A stretch of DNA of 64,000 nt from Streptomyces flaveolus (GTDB lineage: Bacteria; Actinomycetota; Actinomycetes; Streptomycetales; Streptomycetaceae): contig NZ_JNWV01000016.1 of assembly GCF_000716535.1 (NCBI RefSeq), forward strand, positions 248,001 through 312,000, given 5' to 3'. The position numbers and the translations under genes are program-made. Below are positions 18,868 to 28,606 of this stretch, in pieces; position 1 is the stretch's first letter, and every line of letters begins with the position of its first letter. A model generated the notes under the pieces. That model had not been told where the DNA came from and did no database searches. It saw only the letters and a list, made by a program, of their open reading frames with translations.

Positions 18868-20004
18868 TCAGGGAGCCGGTGCCAGGGGGTCCGGGATGCC
18901 GACCGGCTGGAGCAGCCAGCCGAAGTCGCCGAGGCCGCCCGGTGCGGTCAGCTCGGCCGCCTCACCGGCGCTCGCCAGGGCGCGCACATAGGCCGAGGGG
19001 TCTGTGGAGGCGAGCGCGAGCGGGGGGCGTGCGCCGGTGATGTCGAGGGCTCGCAGAGCGGCGCGTTGCGTGAGCAGGCGCGCCCTGGGAAGCTCGCGCG
19101 CCGTTTCACGGGCCCCCTGCGTCGTGTGAGGGGGTTTCCGCGCCGTGTGGGGAGGCGTGTGCGCCGTGCCGGAGGGCGTGTGTGCCGTACCGACCGCCGC
19201 CGCGCACGCGTCCAGTGCCACATGGGCCGTGATGTCGCAGGAGCCGTCCGGGACGGGAGCCGTCTCCCGGCCCTCGCGGAAGCCGGTGAGGGTGCCGAAC
19301 GGGGGGCGCGCGTCCACGGTGTGCGCGTAGTCCACGGCCACCGCGAGCCCTCGCGCCACCCGGCCCACGGCCGCGGCCCAGGCCCGGTCCCGGGGCAGCC
19401 CGATCTCCGCCCGCAGTCCCTCCTCGGCCGGCAGCGGCCACCAGCGCGCGAGCCAGTCGGCCGGCGCGCCCGTCACGGGCTCCCCGAGCCGCTCGGAGCC
19501 GTCCTCCGCGACGAGCACCAGCCGGGGCACGCCCGCGGAGTCCACCTCGGCGACGTCCACGGGCACGTTGTCCAGCCACTCGTTGGCGAACAGCAGCCCG
19601 GTGACCGCGTCCGGGAGTTCGCTCAGCCAGGTGATCCGTTCGTCCAGGCCGGCCGGGCGGTCGGCGACCTCGACGGCGTACGCACGCACGCGTGCGGCCA
19701 CGTCGGCCGGCAGGGCGGCGAGCACCCCGCCGGTCAGTTCCCCCCGCCCTGCGCCCATGTCGACGAAGTCCAGCACCGGGGGGCGCCCGAGGGCCGCGTC
19801 GACCCGGCACAGCAGCCGGGCCACGGCCCGCGCGAACAGCGGGGAGGCGTGCACGGACGTGCGGAAGTGGCCCGCCGGGCCCTCCGGGCGCCGGTAGAAG
19901 CCGCCGGGCCCGTACAGGGCCGCGCCGGCCGCCGCGCGCCAGCCGCGCGGGCCGGAATTCCCGCTGTCCCGGCCGGAGTGCTCCGCCGTCGTCCCATCCG
20001 TCAC
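18868..20004 (-). CDS. SAM-dependent methyltransferase of the MidA/NDUFAF7 (DUF185) family
   Basis: 378 residues. The SAM-binding motif is [10 protein letters not shown], followed by the family features [10 protein letters not shown] (the N/S-N-E-x-x-D-A-L-P motif), V-A-V-D-Y, and [10 protein letters not shown]. In eukaryotes NDUFAF7/MidA dimethylates an Arg of the 49-kDa complex I subunit. Here the gene ends 52 bp from nuoD2, converging with it. The Thr/His/Pro-rich insert around 19100-19200 is low complexity and specific to this protein. The GTG start has TAGTCT 6 nt upstream. Family assignment is firm; the substrate is inferred. Confidence 0.85.
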   Translation of the reverse strand: MTDGTTAEHSGRDSGNSGPRGWRAAAGAALYGPGGFYRRPEGPAGHFRTSVHASPLFARAVARLLCRVDAALGRPPVLDFVDMGAGRGELTGGVLAALPADVAARVRAYAVEVADRPAGLDERITWLSELPDAVTGLLFANEWLDNVPVDVAEVDSAGVPRLVLVAEDGSERLGEPVTGAPADWLARWWPLPAEEGLRAEIGLPRDRAWAAAVGRVARGLAVAVDYAHTVDARPPFGTLTGFREGRETAPVPDGSCDITAHVALDACAAAVGTAHTPSGTAHTPPHTARKPPHTTQGARETARELPRARLLTQRAALRALDITGARPPLALASTDPSAYVRALASAGEAAELTAPGGLGDFGWLLQPVGIPDPLAPAP

Positions 20005-20010
20005 CGCACC

Positions 20011-20016
20011 AGACTA
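20011..20016 (-). promoter_or_regulatory. -10 box of a probable leaderless promoter (MidA-like gene)
   Basis: Minus-strand TAGTCT, 6 nt, then GTG at 20004. Confidence 0.4.
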
Positions 20017-20109
20017 GGCACACTGGTGATCACGGCATCCACCTTGGGGAGTACGCGCGCCGGGCACGGATCGGTCCCTCGGTTGACCCCTGCACGCATC
20101 TGGTTTCCC

Positions 20110-20115
20110 TACTCT
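20110..20115 (+). promoter_or_regulatory. -10 box of a probable leaderless promoter (sensor kinase)
   Basis: TACTCT is 7 nt before the GTG at 20123. TTGACC at 20083-20088 could be a -35 box, but the 21-nt spacer is longer than usual. Confidence 0.4.
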
Positions 20116-20122
20116 GGGTTAC

Positions 20123-21328
20123 GTGCAGCGCCTCTACGACTTCCTCCGCCGCCACCCGACCTGGGTCGACTCCTTCTGGGCCGTCGTCCTGTTCGGGCTG
20201 TCCGCGCTGAGCGTGGTCAATCTCGACGGGGTGCAAGGTCACCACGGGACGATTGCCGGTGGGATGGCCGTCTCCACCGTCCTGTGCGTCGTCGTCGCGC
20301 TGCGCCGCCGGTTCCCGGAGCCGATGCTGCTGCTCGCCCTCGTCACCGGGCTGGCCCAGCTGATCCTGGACGTCGAGACGACCGTCGCCGACTTCGCCAT
20401 GCTGGTGATCACCTACACGGTCGCGACGGTCGGCGCGCGCTGGGCCTCGCGGCTCGCCCTCGCCGTCAGCCTCTGCGCTGCCACCGTGGCCCAGATCCGC
20501 TGGCCGGCCGAGCACACCGGCTTCCTCGGACAGGCCGCCATAGCGGTCTTCCAGACGGTGCCCTTCGCCCTCGCCTGGGTGCTCGGCGACTCCATGCGCA
20601 CCCGGCGGGCCTACTTCGCCCAGTTGGAGGAGCGCGCGGCCCGCCTGGAGAAGGAGCGCGAGGCGCAGGCGAAGGTCGCGGTCGCCGCCGAGCGCGCGCG
20701 CATCGCGCGCGAGCTGCACGACGTCGTCGCGCACAACGTGTCGGTGATGGTGGTGCAGGCCGACGGCGCCGCCTACGTCATGGACGCCGCGCCCGACCAG
20801 GCGAGAAAGGCCCTCGAGACGATCTCCTCCACCGGCCGTCAGGCCCTGGCCGAGATGCGCCGCCTGCTGGGCGTGCTGCGCACCGGTGAGCACCAGGAGA
20901 GCGGGGAGTACGTCCCGCAGCCCGACGTCGAGCAGATCGACGACCTCGTCGAGCAGTGCCGCAGCTCCGGTCTCCCGGTCGACTTCAAGGTGGAGGGCAC
21001 CCCGCGGCCGCTGCCCAGCGGCGTGGAGCTGACCGCGTACCGGATCGTGCAGGAGGCGCTGACCAACACCCGCAAGCACGGGGGGCCGGGCGCGGGCGCG
21101 AGCGTCCGCCTGGTCTACTTCGACGACGGACTCGGCCTGCTGGTCGAGGACGACGGCAAGGGTGCCCCGCACGAGCTGTACGAGGAGGGCGGCGCCGACG
21201 GGCAGGGGCACGGCCTGATCGGCATGCGCGAACGGGTCGGCATGGTCGGCGGCACCCTGGACGCCGGCCCGCGCCCGGGCGGAGGATTCCGCATCAGCGC
21301 CCTGCTGCCGCTCAAGCCGGCGCACTGA
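20123..21328 (+). CDS. Sensor histidine kinase, NarL-partner type (HisKA_3)
   Basis: 401 residues. The membrane sensor part has about five TM helices (15-160) and no sizeable external loop, a short coiled-coil linker (165-190), then the HisKA_3 dimerisation domain with the phosphoacceptor His near residue 199 (A-R-E-L-H-D-V-V-A-H). The HATPase domain shows N-T-R-K-H, E-D-D-G-K-G and H-G-L-I-G-M-R-E-R. With few external residues it may sense within the membrane. The response regulator follows after 32 bp. The signal and targets are unknown. Confidence 0.93.
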   Translation: MQRLYDFLRRHPTWVDSFWAVVLFGLSALSVVNLDGVQGHHGTIAGGMAVSTVLCVVVALRRRFPEPMLLLALVTGLAQLILDVETTVADFAMLVITYTVATVGARWASRLALAVSLCAATVAQIRWPAEHTGFLGQAAIAVFQTVPFALAWVLGDSMRTRRAYFAQLEERAARLEKEREAQAKVAVAAERARIARELHDVVAHNVSVMVVQADGAAYVMDAAPDQARKALETISSTGRQALAEMRRLLGVLRTGEHQESGEYVPQPDVEQIDDLVEQCRSSGLPVDFKVEGTPRPLPSGVELTAYRIVQEALTNTRKHGGPGAGASVRLVYFDDGLGLLVEDDGKGAPHELYEEGGADGQGHGLIGMRERVGMVGGTLDAGPRPGGGFRISALLPLKPAH

Positions 21329-21360
21329 CCGATCCCCTGATCCCCGACGGAAGAGGCCCG

Positions 21361-22032
21361 ATGACGATCCGCGTGATGCTCGTCGACGACCAGGTGCTGC
21401 TGCGCACCGGGTTCCGGATGGTGCTTGCCGCCCAGCCGGACATGGAGGTCGTCGCGGAGGCGGGCGACGGCGTCGAGGCCCTCCAGGTGCTGCGGTCCAC
21501 CGCCGTCGACGTCGTCCTCATGGACGTCCGCATGCCGAAGCTGGACGGTGTGGAGACCACCCGGCGTATCTGCGCCGAGCCGGACGCGCCCAAGGTCCTC
21601 ATCCTGACCACGTTCGACCTGGACGAGTACGCCTTCTCCGGGCTGAAGGCGGGCGCCTCCGGCTTCATGCTCAAGGACGTGCCGCCCGGTGATCTCCTCG
21701 CCGCCATCCGCGCCGTGCACAGCGGCGACGCGGTCGTCGCACCCTCCACCACCCGGCGCCTGCTGGACCGCTTCGCGCCGATGCTGCCCTCCGCCGGCAA
21801 GGAGCCCCAGCACAAGGAGCTGGAACGCCTCACCGAGCGGGAGCGCGAGGTCATGGTGCTGGTCGCGCAGGGCCTGTCCAACGGCGAGATCGCGGCCCGC
21901 CTGGTGCTGAGCGAGGCGACCGTGAAGACCCACGTGGGCCGCATCCTGACCAAGCTCGGCCTGCGCGACCGGGTGCAGGTGGTCGTGCTCGCGTACGAGA
22001 CGGGGCTGGTGCGCGCCGGCGGCCACGGCTGA
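21361..22032 (+). CDS. Response regulator, NarL/LuxR family
   Basis: 223 residues. The receiver domain has its phospho-acceptor Asp at 55 (V-V-L-M-D-V-R-M-P) and acidic D9/D10. The LuxR-type helix-turn-helix is at about 155-215 (L-T-E-R-E-R-E-V, L-S-E-A-T-V-K-T-H-V). GGAAGAGG precedes the ATG. It is the cognate partner of the upstream kinase, probably co-transcribed. No obvious target gene adjoins; the repressor gene downstream converges with it. Confidence 0.95.
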   Translation: MTIRVMLVDDQVLLRTGFRMVLAAQPDMEVVAEAGDGVEALQVLRSTAVDVVLMDVRMPKLDGVETTRRICAEPDAPKVLILTTFDLDEYAFSGLKAGASGFMLKDVPPGDLLAAIRAVHSGDAVVAPSTTRRLLDRFAPMLPSAGKEPQHKELERLTEREREVMVLVAQGLSNGEIAARLVLSEATVKTHVGRILTKLGLRDRVQVVVLAYETGLVRAGGHG

Positions 22033-22050
22033 CGGCGACGGCCCGCTTCC

Positions 22051-23154
22051 TCAGCGCAGGACGCCCTCGATGAAGTCGCTGCCCAGCCGGGCCACCGCGG
22101 ACAGGTCCAGCTGGTGCTGGACGTACCGGCCGCGGCGGCAGTCGGTGATCAGGCCCGCCTTCTTCAGCGCCGCCAGGTGCCGGGATATCTCGGGCGCCGA
22201 CATGCCGTGCGCATCGGCCAGTTCGCTCGTGGTGTGCGGGGCGCGCGCGAGGTGCCGGCACAGCCGCATCCGCACCGGGTGGGCCAGCGCCTCCAGCCGG
22301 CGCGTGAGCTGCTCGACGGACGGCGCCTGCGGGCGGGGGCCGCTCGCCGGGTAGGTGATCGAGGGCTGCCAGCCGTACCGGTGCAGGACCAGCACGTGCG
22401 GCCAGCCGAGGCTGGTCGGTACGAGCACCAGCCCGCCGTCGCCGGTGGCGGTGCGGCCCACCAGCAGCTTGTCGACCGTGACGAGCCCGGCCTCCTCGTC
22501 CAGCGAGACGGCCCCGGACAGGGCCGCGAGGGCCTCGGCGAGTCCCTTGCGGCGCAGCAGCTCGGTCTTGTGCCGGGCGTCGGCGGCCAGCTGGGGCTGG
22601 ACGCGGGCCCAGGTGTCGGCGAAGAAGGCGTCGTCGCAGTCGAGCATGAGCTGCCGGAACCAGGCGCGCACGGCCGGCGGATCGGTCAGCAGCCGGCGCG
22701 TGAACCGCTCCTGCACGGCACCGCGCGCGGCGGCCAGTTCCAGGGAGCGGCGGCGCAGCTCCGGGTCGTCGAGCGGGCCGGGTTCCTGGACGTCGTAGCG
22801 CAGCTGGCAGGTGAACTCCAGGGCCGCGTTCACGAACTGGGCGTCCGTCAGTTCGTCGAGCTGGTCCAGCTCTTCGGCGAGCGTGGCGCCGGGGAGCGCG
22901 CGCCCGCCCGGGAGGCCGGCGAACGGGGCGAAGACGTCCGAGAACGTCGTGCGCCACAGGAAGTCCGCCTCGCACAGCCGGTCGGCCAGGCAGGGCTCCA
23001 GCCGGGAGGAGACGGCGGTCGCCCAGCCCTGGAGGCCGGGGTGGTGGCCGGGCTCGCTCAGCGCGTGCAGCGCCATCCCCAGCTCCGCCAGCGGAGAGGG
23101 CACGACGGAGACCCTCTCCAGGGGCAGCCCGGTGATGTCGATGGTCACGCTCAT
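22051..23154 (-). CDS. Winged-helix transcriptional regulator with DUF5937-type N-terminal domain
   Basis: 367 residues. Unusually, the ArsR-like winged helix is at the C-terminus (about 293-358: L-A-H-P-V-R-M-R-L-C-R-H-L, then S-A-P-E-I-S-R-H-L-A-A-L-K-K-A-G-L). The large N-terminal domain is the family's own and probably binds the effector. No Cys metal site is visible in the winged helix, so a metal sensor is unlikely. A perfect 33-bp palindrome lies 34 bp upstream of its start, between it and the small gene at 23317, and is its likely operator. The start at 23154 is favoured over 23169 by the GGGGG just upstream, but only weakly. Confidence 0.83.
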   Translation of the reverse strand: MSVTIDITGLPLERVSVVPSPLAELGMALHALSEPGHHPGLQGWATAVSSRLEPCLADRLCEADFLWRTTFSDVFAPFAGLPGGRALPGATLAEELDQLDELTDAQFVNAALEFTCQLRYDVQEPGPLDDPELRRRSLELAAARGAVQERFTRRLLTDPPAVRAWFRQLMLDCDDAFFADTWARVQPQLAADARHKTELLRRKGLAEALAALSGAVSLDEEAGLVTVDKLLVGRTATGDGGLVLVPTSLGWPHVLVLHRYGWQPSITYPASGPRPQAPSVEQLTRRLEALAHPVRMRLCRHLARAPHTTSELADAHGMSAPEISRHLAALKKAGLITDCRRGRYVQHQLDLSAVARLGSDFIEGVLR

Positions 23155-23187
23155 GCCCCCATGGTGCACCGGGCCACTGACAGCGCC

Positions 23188-23220
23188 CCCGTGGATTGAC
23201 GGCAGCCGTCAATCCACGGG
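23188..23220. promoter_or_regulatory. Perfect 33-bp palindrome, likely operator
   Basis: Arms CCCGTGGATTGACGGC (23188-23203) and its exact reverse complement (23205-23220) flank a single A. The core TTGACGGC-A-GCCGTCAA also contains TTGAC on both strands, so it may overlap both divergent promoters. It sits between the winged-helix regulator (start 23154) and the small gene at 23317. Confidence 0.75.
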
Positions 23221-23316
23221 ACGTCCGCGCCGAGCGGGGGCAGCGTGGAGGACACCAGGGCAGCCGCGGAGCCCGATCAGTCACCGAACAGCCACGACCT
23301 GAGAAGGCGATCCGCC

Positions 23317-23544
23317 ATGAGCGTCACCCAGCAGTACCTCCTCGACAGCTACCGCGCCCGCCTGCACGGCGAGCCCGAGCCGCCCGCGCCGGGCCGCCGC
23401 GACCTCGACCTCCTCCGCGAGGTGCGCGACCGCCGGCGCTTTCGCGCGGTCGTCGCCGGACGCCCGGCGGGCGGGCGGCTCCGGCGTGCCCTGGTCCGCT
23501 CGCTGCGCGCCTTGGCCCGGCGGCTGCGCGTCCGCGCTCTCTAG
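23317..23544 (+). CDS. Small basic protein, unknown function
   Basis: 75 residues (MSVTQQYLLDSYRARL...), with an N-terminal amphipathic part and a strongly Arg-rich C-terminal half. No known domain is recognised. GAAGG lies about 9 nt before the ATG, and the gene faces the palindrome shared with the winged-helix regulator, so it may be that regulator's target. Its TAG stop and the stop of the convergent threonine aldolase share the tetranucleotide CTAG. Because the DNA is very GC-rich, a spurious ORF cannot be excluded. Confidence 0.6.
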   Translation: MSVTQQYLLDSYRARLHGEPEPPAPGRRDLDLLREVRDRRRFRAVVAGRPAGGRLRRALVRSLRALARRLRVRAL

Positions 23545-24713
23545 TCCCTGCCCGGCAGGCGGTCCACGAAGTCGCGTACGGCCGCGCGGACGTCGTCCGC
23601 CGTCCACTCGAGTCCCGCGGCCTGGACGCCGACCTCCGTGAACGCTAGGCCGGGCCCGCCGGCGCTCCAGACGTTCGCGAAGAGCATCACCGAGGTCTCC
23701 TCGGCCTGCCGGAGGGCCGCCTCGGAGACCACTTCCGGCTCGTACGGCAGCCAGACCTGGAACTGGTGGGTGTGGGGCTCCTCCGGGTGGACGCGGGCCC
23801 AGGGCACCCCGGCCGCCGCGAAGCCGTCGCGCAGCGCGGCGGCCACCACGCGCGCGTGCCGCACGTACTCGGGCAGCCGGGGCACCTCGCGGTCCAGGCC
23901 GATGAGCGCGGACAGGACGGTCGGGAACTGCTGGAAGACCATGCCGCCGTACCGGTGCCGCCAGGTCTTCGCCTCCTCCACCAGCGTCCTCGGACCGGCG
24001 AGCGCGGCACCGCCGAAGCCGCCGACGGACTTGTAGAAGGACACGTAGACGCTGTCGGCGAGGCCGGCGATCTCCGCGAGGGGACGCCCGAAGTGCTCGG
24101 TGCACTCCCACAGGCGCGCGCCGTCGAAGTGCACCACCGCGTCGCGCTCCCGCGCCGCCTCGACGGCCTCGGTCAGCTCCTCCCAGGTGGGCAGCACGAA
24201 ACCGGCGTCCCTGAGGGGAAGCTCCAGCATCAGCGCCCCGAAGGGCTCTTCGAGGTCGCGTATCTCGGCCGCCGTCGGCAGCCGGCGCTCACCGCCCACT
24301 CTGACCGGGCGCAACCCGCTGACCTGGCTGAACGCCTGCCTCTCATGCACCTCCGGGTGGGCCAGCGGGTGCAGCGCCACCGTCGGGTTCCCGGTGCGGG
24401 CCGCCCAGCAGCGCAGGGCCACCTGCTGGGCCATGGTGCCCGTCGGGAAGAACGCGGCGGCCTCGGTGCCGAGCAGCGCGGCGACCCGCTCCTCCAGGGC
24501 GGCCACGATCTGGTCGCCGTAGACGTCCCCGGGCTCGTCCAGGTCGTACACCTCCGCGCCTGCCTCCTGGAGCAGCGCGAGCCGTTCGCGGATCGAGCCC
24601 CGCGCGGTCGCGTGCGCCAGGATGCGCCGCGCCCCCCGCTGGGCGGCCCTGCGCCGCTCCCGCAACCGCTCCTCCGCCGACCGTCCGTCGTCCTGCTCAG
24701 CCACATCAGTCAT
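23541..24713 (-). CDS. Low-specificity threonine aldolase-like PLP enzyme
   Basis: 390 residues, fold type I PLP enzyme of the beta-eliminating lyase/threonine aldolase family, cleaving L-(allo-)threonine to glycine and acetaldehyde. It has F-F-P-T-G-T-M-A-Q (cofactor phosphate loop), H-F-D-G-A-R-L-W (cofactor Asp), and the Schiff-base Lys in V-S-F-Y-K-S-V-G-G. An N-terminal extension of about 35 basic residues precedes the catalytic domain. The ATG at 24713 has CATGAT 7 nt upstream, resembling a leaderless promoter. It is not in an operon. Confidence 0.88.
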   Translation of the reverse strand: MTDVAEQDDGRSAEERLRERRRAAQRGARRILAHATARGSIRERLALLQEAGAEVYDLDEPGDVYGDQIVAALEERVAALLGTEAAAFFPTGTMAQQVALRCWAARTGNPTVALHPLAHPEVHERQAFSQVSGLRPVRVGGERRLPTAAEIRDLEEPFGALMLELPLRDAGFVLPTWEELTEAVEAARERDAVVHFDGARLWECTEHFGRPLAEIAGLADSVYVSFYKSVGGFGGAALAGPRTLVEEAKTWRHRYGGMVFQQFPTVLSALIGLDREVPRLPEYVRHARVVAAALRDGFAAAGVPWARVHPEEPHTHQFQVWLPYEPEVVSEAALRQAEETSVMLFANVWSAGGPGLAFTEVGVQAAGLEWTADDVRAAVRDFVDRLPGRD

Positions 24714-24720
24714 GCCGTGG

Positions 24721-24726
24721 ATCATG
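24721..24726 (-). promoter_or_regulatory. -10 box of a probable leaderless promoter (threonine aldolase)
   Basis: Minus-strand CATGAT, 7 nt, then ATG at 24713. Five of six positions fit TATNAT. Confidence 0.35.
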
Positions 24727-24911
24727 CCGCGCGCGGCCCGGCGCGGCAGCCGGGTTTCCCTGACTGGTTCTTCCTGTGCCGAAGGCGCGGGCGAGGACGT
24801 GGTGAAACCCACAGCCTGTGGACAACCGGTCGCCGCCCCACCCGATAGCGTTAACATGACGAGAAATCGTCCGGTACCCAGAGCGGACTGGAACGGGAAG
24901 GCCGCCGTCGC

Positions 24912-25895
24912 GTGAGTACAGTCCACCAACCAGACCTCAAGGACCGCCCCGCGCGGCTCACCGTCGGCGTCGTCGGCGCCGGTCGCGTGGGCCCCGCGCT
25001 GGCCGCGTCCCTCCAGCTCGCCGGGCACCGCCCGGTGGCCGTCTCCGGAGTCTCCGACGCCTCCCGCAGGCGCGCCGAGTCCATGCTCCCGGACGTCCCG
25101 CTGGTGCCGCCCGCCGAGGTGCTCCAGCGCGCCGACCTGGTGCTGCTCACGGTCCCCGACGACGTCCTGCCCGGCCTGGTCGCCGGCCTCGCCGAGACCG
25201 GCGCGGTACGGCCGGGACAGCTGCTCGTGCACACCTCCGGCCGGTACGGCGCGAAGGTGCTCGACCCGGCCCTGCGCGCCGGCGCGCTGCCGCTGGCCCT
25301 GCACCCGGCGATGACCTTCACCGGTACGCCGGTGGACGTCCAGCGGCTCGCGGGCTGCTCCTTCGGCGTCACCGCGCCCGAGGAGCTGCGGCTGGCCGCC
25401 GAGGCCCTGGTGATCGAGATGGGCGGCGAACCCGAGTGGATCAGCGAGGAGAACCGCCCGCTGTACCACGCGGCCCTGGCGCTCGGCGCCAACCACCTGG
25501 TGACCTTGGTCGCCCAGTCCATGGAACTGCTGCGCACGGCCGGTGTGGCGGCACCCGACCGGATGCTCGGCCCGCTGCTCGGGGCCGCCCTGGACAACGC
25601 CCTGCGCTCCGGCGACGCCGCGCTGACCGGCCCGGTCGCGCGCGGGGACGCCGGTACGGTCGCCGCGCACATCACCGAGCTGCGCAAGCACGCCCCGCAG
25701 ACCGTGGCCGGCTATCTGGCCATGGCCCGCGCGACCGCCGACCGCGCGCTCGCCCACGGCCTGCTGAAGCCGGAGCTCGCCGAGGACCTGCTCGGGGTAC
25801 TCGCCGACGGAGGCCACGCGAGCCAGGGAGGCGAGGGAACCGACGGCACGAACGGCTCCGACGGCACGACCGGCACCGAGGGGAACGACCGATGA
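24912..25895 (+). CDS. Rossmann-fold DUF2520 oxidoreductase, candidate ketopantoate-pathway enzyme
   Basis: 327 residues. The N-terminal NAD(P)-binding Rossmann motif G-V-V-G-A-G-R-V-G is at about 18-26, and a DUF2520 C-terminal helical domain contains H-P-A-M-T-F and N-H-L-V-T-L. The C-terminus is a Gly/Thr/Asp-rich tail. It resembles 6-phosphogluconate/ketopantoate reductases. It heads the operon with panC, overlapping it by ATGA, so a role in pantothenate synthesis (a PanE-like reductase) is plausible but unproven. GGGAAGG precedes the GTG. A likely promoter has TAGCGT at 24846-24851, giving a leader of about 50 nt. Confidence 0.85.
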   Translation: MSTVHQPDLKDRPARLTVGVVGAGRVGPALAASLQLAGHRPVAVSGVSDASRRRAESMLPDVPLVPPAEVLQRADLVLLTVPDDVLPGLVAGLAETGAVRPGQLLVHTSGRYGAKVLDPALRAGALPLALHPAMTFTGTPVDVQRLAGCSFGVTAPEELRLAAEALVIEMGGEPEWISEENRPLYHAALALGANHLVTLVAQSMELLRTAGVAAPDRMLGPLLGAALDNALRSGDAALTGPVARGDAGTVAAHITELRKHAPQTVAGYLAMARATADRALAHGLLKPELAEDLLGVLADGGHASQGGEGTDGTNGSDGTTGTEGNDR

Positions 25896-26884
25896 GCACC
25901 GCCCTGCTGAGCACCGCCGAAGAGCTGCACGCGCGCGTGCGCCACGGCCGCCGCGCCGTCGTGATGACCATGGGTGCCCTGCACGAGGGCCACGCGACCC
26001 TCGTCCGCACCGCGCGTGAGGTCGCCGGCCCCGACGGCGAGGTCGTCGTCACGGTCTTCGTCAACCCGTTGCAGTTCGGCGCGGGCGAGGACCTGGACCG
26101 CTACCCGCGCACCCTGGAAGCCGATCTCAAGCTGGCCGAGCAGGCGGGCGCGGACGCCGTCTTCGCGCCCTCCGTGGACGAGGTCTACCCGGGCGGCCAA
26201 CCCCAGGTGCGCGTGTCCGCGGGCCCCATGGGCGAGCGCCTGGAGGGTGCCTCACGGCCCGGGCACTTCGACGGGATGCTCACCGTCGTCGCCAAGCTGC
26301 TGCACCTCACCCGCCCCGACGTCGCCCTGTTCGGCCAGAAGGACGCCCAGCAGCTCGCCCTGATCCGGCGCATGGTGCGGGATCTGAACTTCGGTGTCGA
26401 GATCGTCGCCGTGCCGACCGTCCGCGAGGAGGACGGGCTCGCCCTGTCCAGCCGAAACCGCTACCTCTCCCCGGACGAGCGCCGTACCGCCCTCGCGCTG
26501 TCCCGCGCGCTCTTCGCCGGCCGGGACCGCCACGCGGCACAGGAGGCGCTGCGCGCGCGGGCCCGGGAAGTGCCCTCCACGCACGCGCGTGCCGAGGCGC
26601 TGAGCGCCATAGGGGAGTCCCGCGCGGCGGCCGACGCGCACGCGGTGGCCACCGCCGCGCCCGGCGGCCCGGCGGCCGTCCGCGCCGCCGCCCGCCAGGT
26701 CCTGGACGAGGCCGCCCGCTTCGACCCGCCCCTGGAGCTGGACTACCTGGCGCTGGTCGACCCCGCCGACTTCACCGAGATCGGCGACGACTTCACCGGC
26801 GAGGCCGTCCTCGCCGTCGCCGCCCGGGTCGGCACGACCCGGCTGATCGACAATCTTCCTCTCACCTTCGGAGCCGCCTCGTGA
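25892..26884 (+). CDS. panC: Pantothenate synthetase
   Basis: Joins pantoate and beta-alanine using ATP to make pantothenate (vitamin B5), the CoA precursor. The nucleotidyltransferase signatures are all seen: M-G-A-L-H-E-G-H (HIGH-like), [17 protein letters not shown], and S-S-R-N-R-Y-L. It has 330 residues, somewhat longer than E. coli PanC because of an Ala/Arg-rich insert in the C-terminal domain. It overlaps the DUF2520 gene (ATGA) and nadB (GTGA), so translation is coupled on both sides. Confidence 0.97.
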   Translation: MSTALLSTAEELHARVRHGRRAVVMTMGALHEGHATLVRTAREVAGPDGEVVVTVFVNPLQFGAGEDLDRYPRTLEADLKLAEQAGADAVFAPSVDEVYPGGQPQVRVSAGPMGERLEGASRPGHFDGMLTVVAKLLHLTRPDVALFGQKDAQQLALIRRMVRDLNFGVEIVAVPTVREEDGLALSSRNRYLSPDERRTALALSRALFAGRDRHAAQEALRARAREVPSTHARAEALSAIGESRAAADAHAVATAAPGGPAAVRAAARQVLDEAARFDPPLELDYLALVDPADFTEIGDDFTGEAVLAVAARVGTTRLIDNLPLTFGAAS

Positions 26885-28578
26885 CCAGGACAGGCATACG
26901 ACTGCACGCACCCGCCCCCGGGTGGAGCATCTCCGCTGACGTGGTCGTCGTCGGCTCCGGAGTGGCCGGCCTCACCGCCGCGCTGCGCTGCGAGGCCGCC
27001 GGGCTCACCACGGTCGTCGTCACCAAGGCCCGCCTGGACGACGGCTCGACGCGCTGGGCGCAGGGCGGCATCGCCGCGGCCCTCGGCGAGGGTGACACCC
27101 CCGAGCAGCACCTGGACGACACCCTGGTGGCCGGCGCGGGCCTGTGCGACGAGGAGGCCGTGCGGATCCTCGTCACCGAAGGCCCCGACGCCGTGCGGCG
27201 GCTGATCTCCACCGGCGCCCACTTCGACACCGACGACGAGGGCGACATCCACCTCACCCGCGAAGGCGGCCACCACCGGCGCCGGATCGCGCACGCGGGT
27301 GGCGACGCGACCGGCGCGGAGGTCTCCCGGGCGCTCGTGGAGGCCGTCCGCGCGCGCGGGCTGCGCACGATCGAGAACGCGCTGGTCCTGGACCTGCTGA
27401 CGGACGCCGAGGGCCGTACGGCCGGGGTCACCCTGCACGTGATGGGCGAGGGCCAGCACGACGGCGTGGGCGCCGTGCACGCCCCCGCCGTCGTCCTCGC
27501 GACCGGCGGCATGGGCCAGGTGTTCTCGGCGACCACCAACCCGTCCGTGTCGACCGGCGACGGTGTGGCGCTGGCGCTGCGCGCGGGTGCCGAGGTCAGC
27601 GACCTGGAGTTCGTGCAGTTCCACCCGACCGTGCTGTTCCTCGGCGCGGACGCCGAGGGCCAGCAGCCGCTCGTCTCCGAGGCGGTGCGCGGCGAGGGCG
27701 CCCACCTGGTCGACGGGGACGGCGTGCGCTTCATGGTGGGCCAGCACGAACTGGCCGAGCTGGCGCCCCGGGACATCGTCGCCAAGGGCATCCTGCGGCG
27801 GATGCTGGAGCAGGGCGCCGAGCATATGTACCTCGACGCCCGGCACTTCGGCGCCGACATGTGGGAGCACCGCTTCCCGACCATCCTGGCCGCCTGCCGC
27901 GCCAACGGCATAGACCCGGTCACCGAGCCCATCCCGATCGCCCCGGCCGCCCACTACGCCTCCGGCGGCGTCCGCACCGACGCGCGGGGACGCACCACGG
28001 TCCCGGGCCTGTACGCGTGCGGCGAGGTCGCCTGCACCGGCGTGCACGGCGCCAACCGGCTCGCCTCCAACTCCCTCCTCGAAGGCCTCGTCTACGCCGA
28101 GCGGATCGCCGCCGACATCGCCGCCGCCCACGCGGCGGACGGCCTCCACGCGCGCGTGCCCGTACCGGTCCCGGACCCCGGGAAGCCGGCCCACCCGCTG
28201 CTCACCCCCGAGAGCCGCTTCGCCATCCAGCGGACCATGACCGAGGGCGCGGGCGTGCTGCGCTCCGAGGAGTCCCTCGCCAGGGCCGCGGACCAGCTCC
28301 AGAAGCTGCACGCCGAGGCCCGGGACGCGCTGGAGGAGAACGGCAAGACCGCCGAGCCCGGCGTGGACACCTGGGAGGCGACGAACCTCCTGTGCGTGGC
28401 CCGGGTCCTGGTCGCCGCCGCCCGGCAGCGCGAGGAGACCCGGGGCTGTCACTGGCGCGAGGACCGCGCCGAGCGCGACGACGCGAACTGGCGGCGCCAC
28501 ATCGTCGTACGGCTCAATCCGGACCGGTCGCTGGCCGTACGCACCACCGACACCGCAGACTTCCCCCCTGTCCGGTAA
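26881..28578 (+). CDS. nadB: L-aspartate oxidase
   Basis: FAD enzyme oxidising L-aspartate to iminoaspartate, the first step of de novo NAD synthesis. The FAD motif is V-V-V-G-S-G-V-A-G (about 21-29). R-W-A-Q-G-G-I-A is the family loop, H-P-T-V-L is present, and [21 protein letters not shown] is typical of succinate dehydrogenase-like flavoproteins. It has 565 residues. Its GTG overlaps the panC stop by 4 nt. nadA, which normally accompanies it, is not in this window, whereas nadC follows. Confidence 0.96.
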   Translation: MTRTGIRLHAPAPGWSISADVVVVGSGVAGLTAALRCEAAGLTTVVVTKARLDDGSTRWAQGGIAAALGEGDTPEQHLDDTLVAGAGLCDEEAVRILVTEGPDAVRRLISTGAHFDTDDEGDIHLTREGGHHRRRIAHAGGDATGAEVSRALVEAVRARGLRTIENALVLDLLTDAEGRTAGVTLHVMGEGQHDGVGAVHAPAVVLATGGMGQVFSATTNPSVSTGDGVALALRAGAEVSDLEFVQFHPTVLFLGADAEGQQPLVSEAVRGEGAHLVDGDGVRFMVGQHELAELAPRDIVAKGILRRMLEQGAEHMYLDARHFGADMWEHRFPTILAACRANGIDPVTEPIPIAPAAHYASGGVRTDARGRTTVPGLYACGEVACTGVHGANRLASNSLLEGLVYAERIAADIAAAHAADGLHARVPVPVPDPGKPAHPLLTPESRFAIQRTMTEGAGVLRSEESLARAADQLQKLHAEARDALEENGKTAEPGVDTWEATNLLCVARVLVAAARQREETRGCHWREDRAERDDANWRRHIVVRLNPDRSLAVRTTDTADFPPVR

Positions 28579-28606
28579 CACCAGCGCCCCAGGAGCAGTG
28601 ACAGAC

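Noticed and set aside
22051..23154. ArsR metal-sensor
   Set aside because: The winged helix is ArsR-like but has no Cys metal-binding box, and no metal transporter is adjacent.
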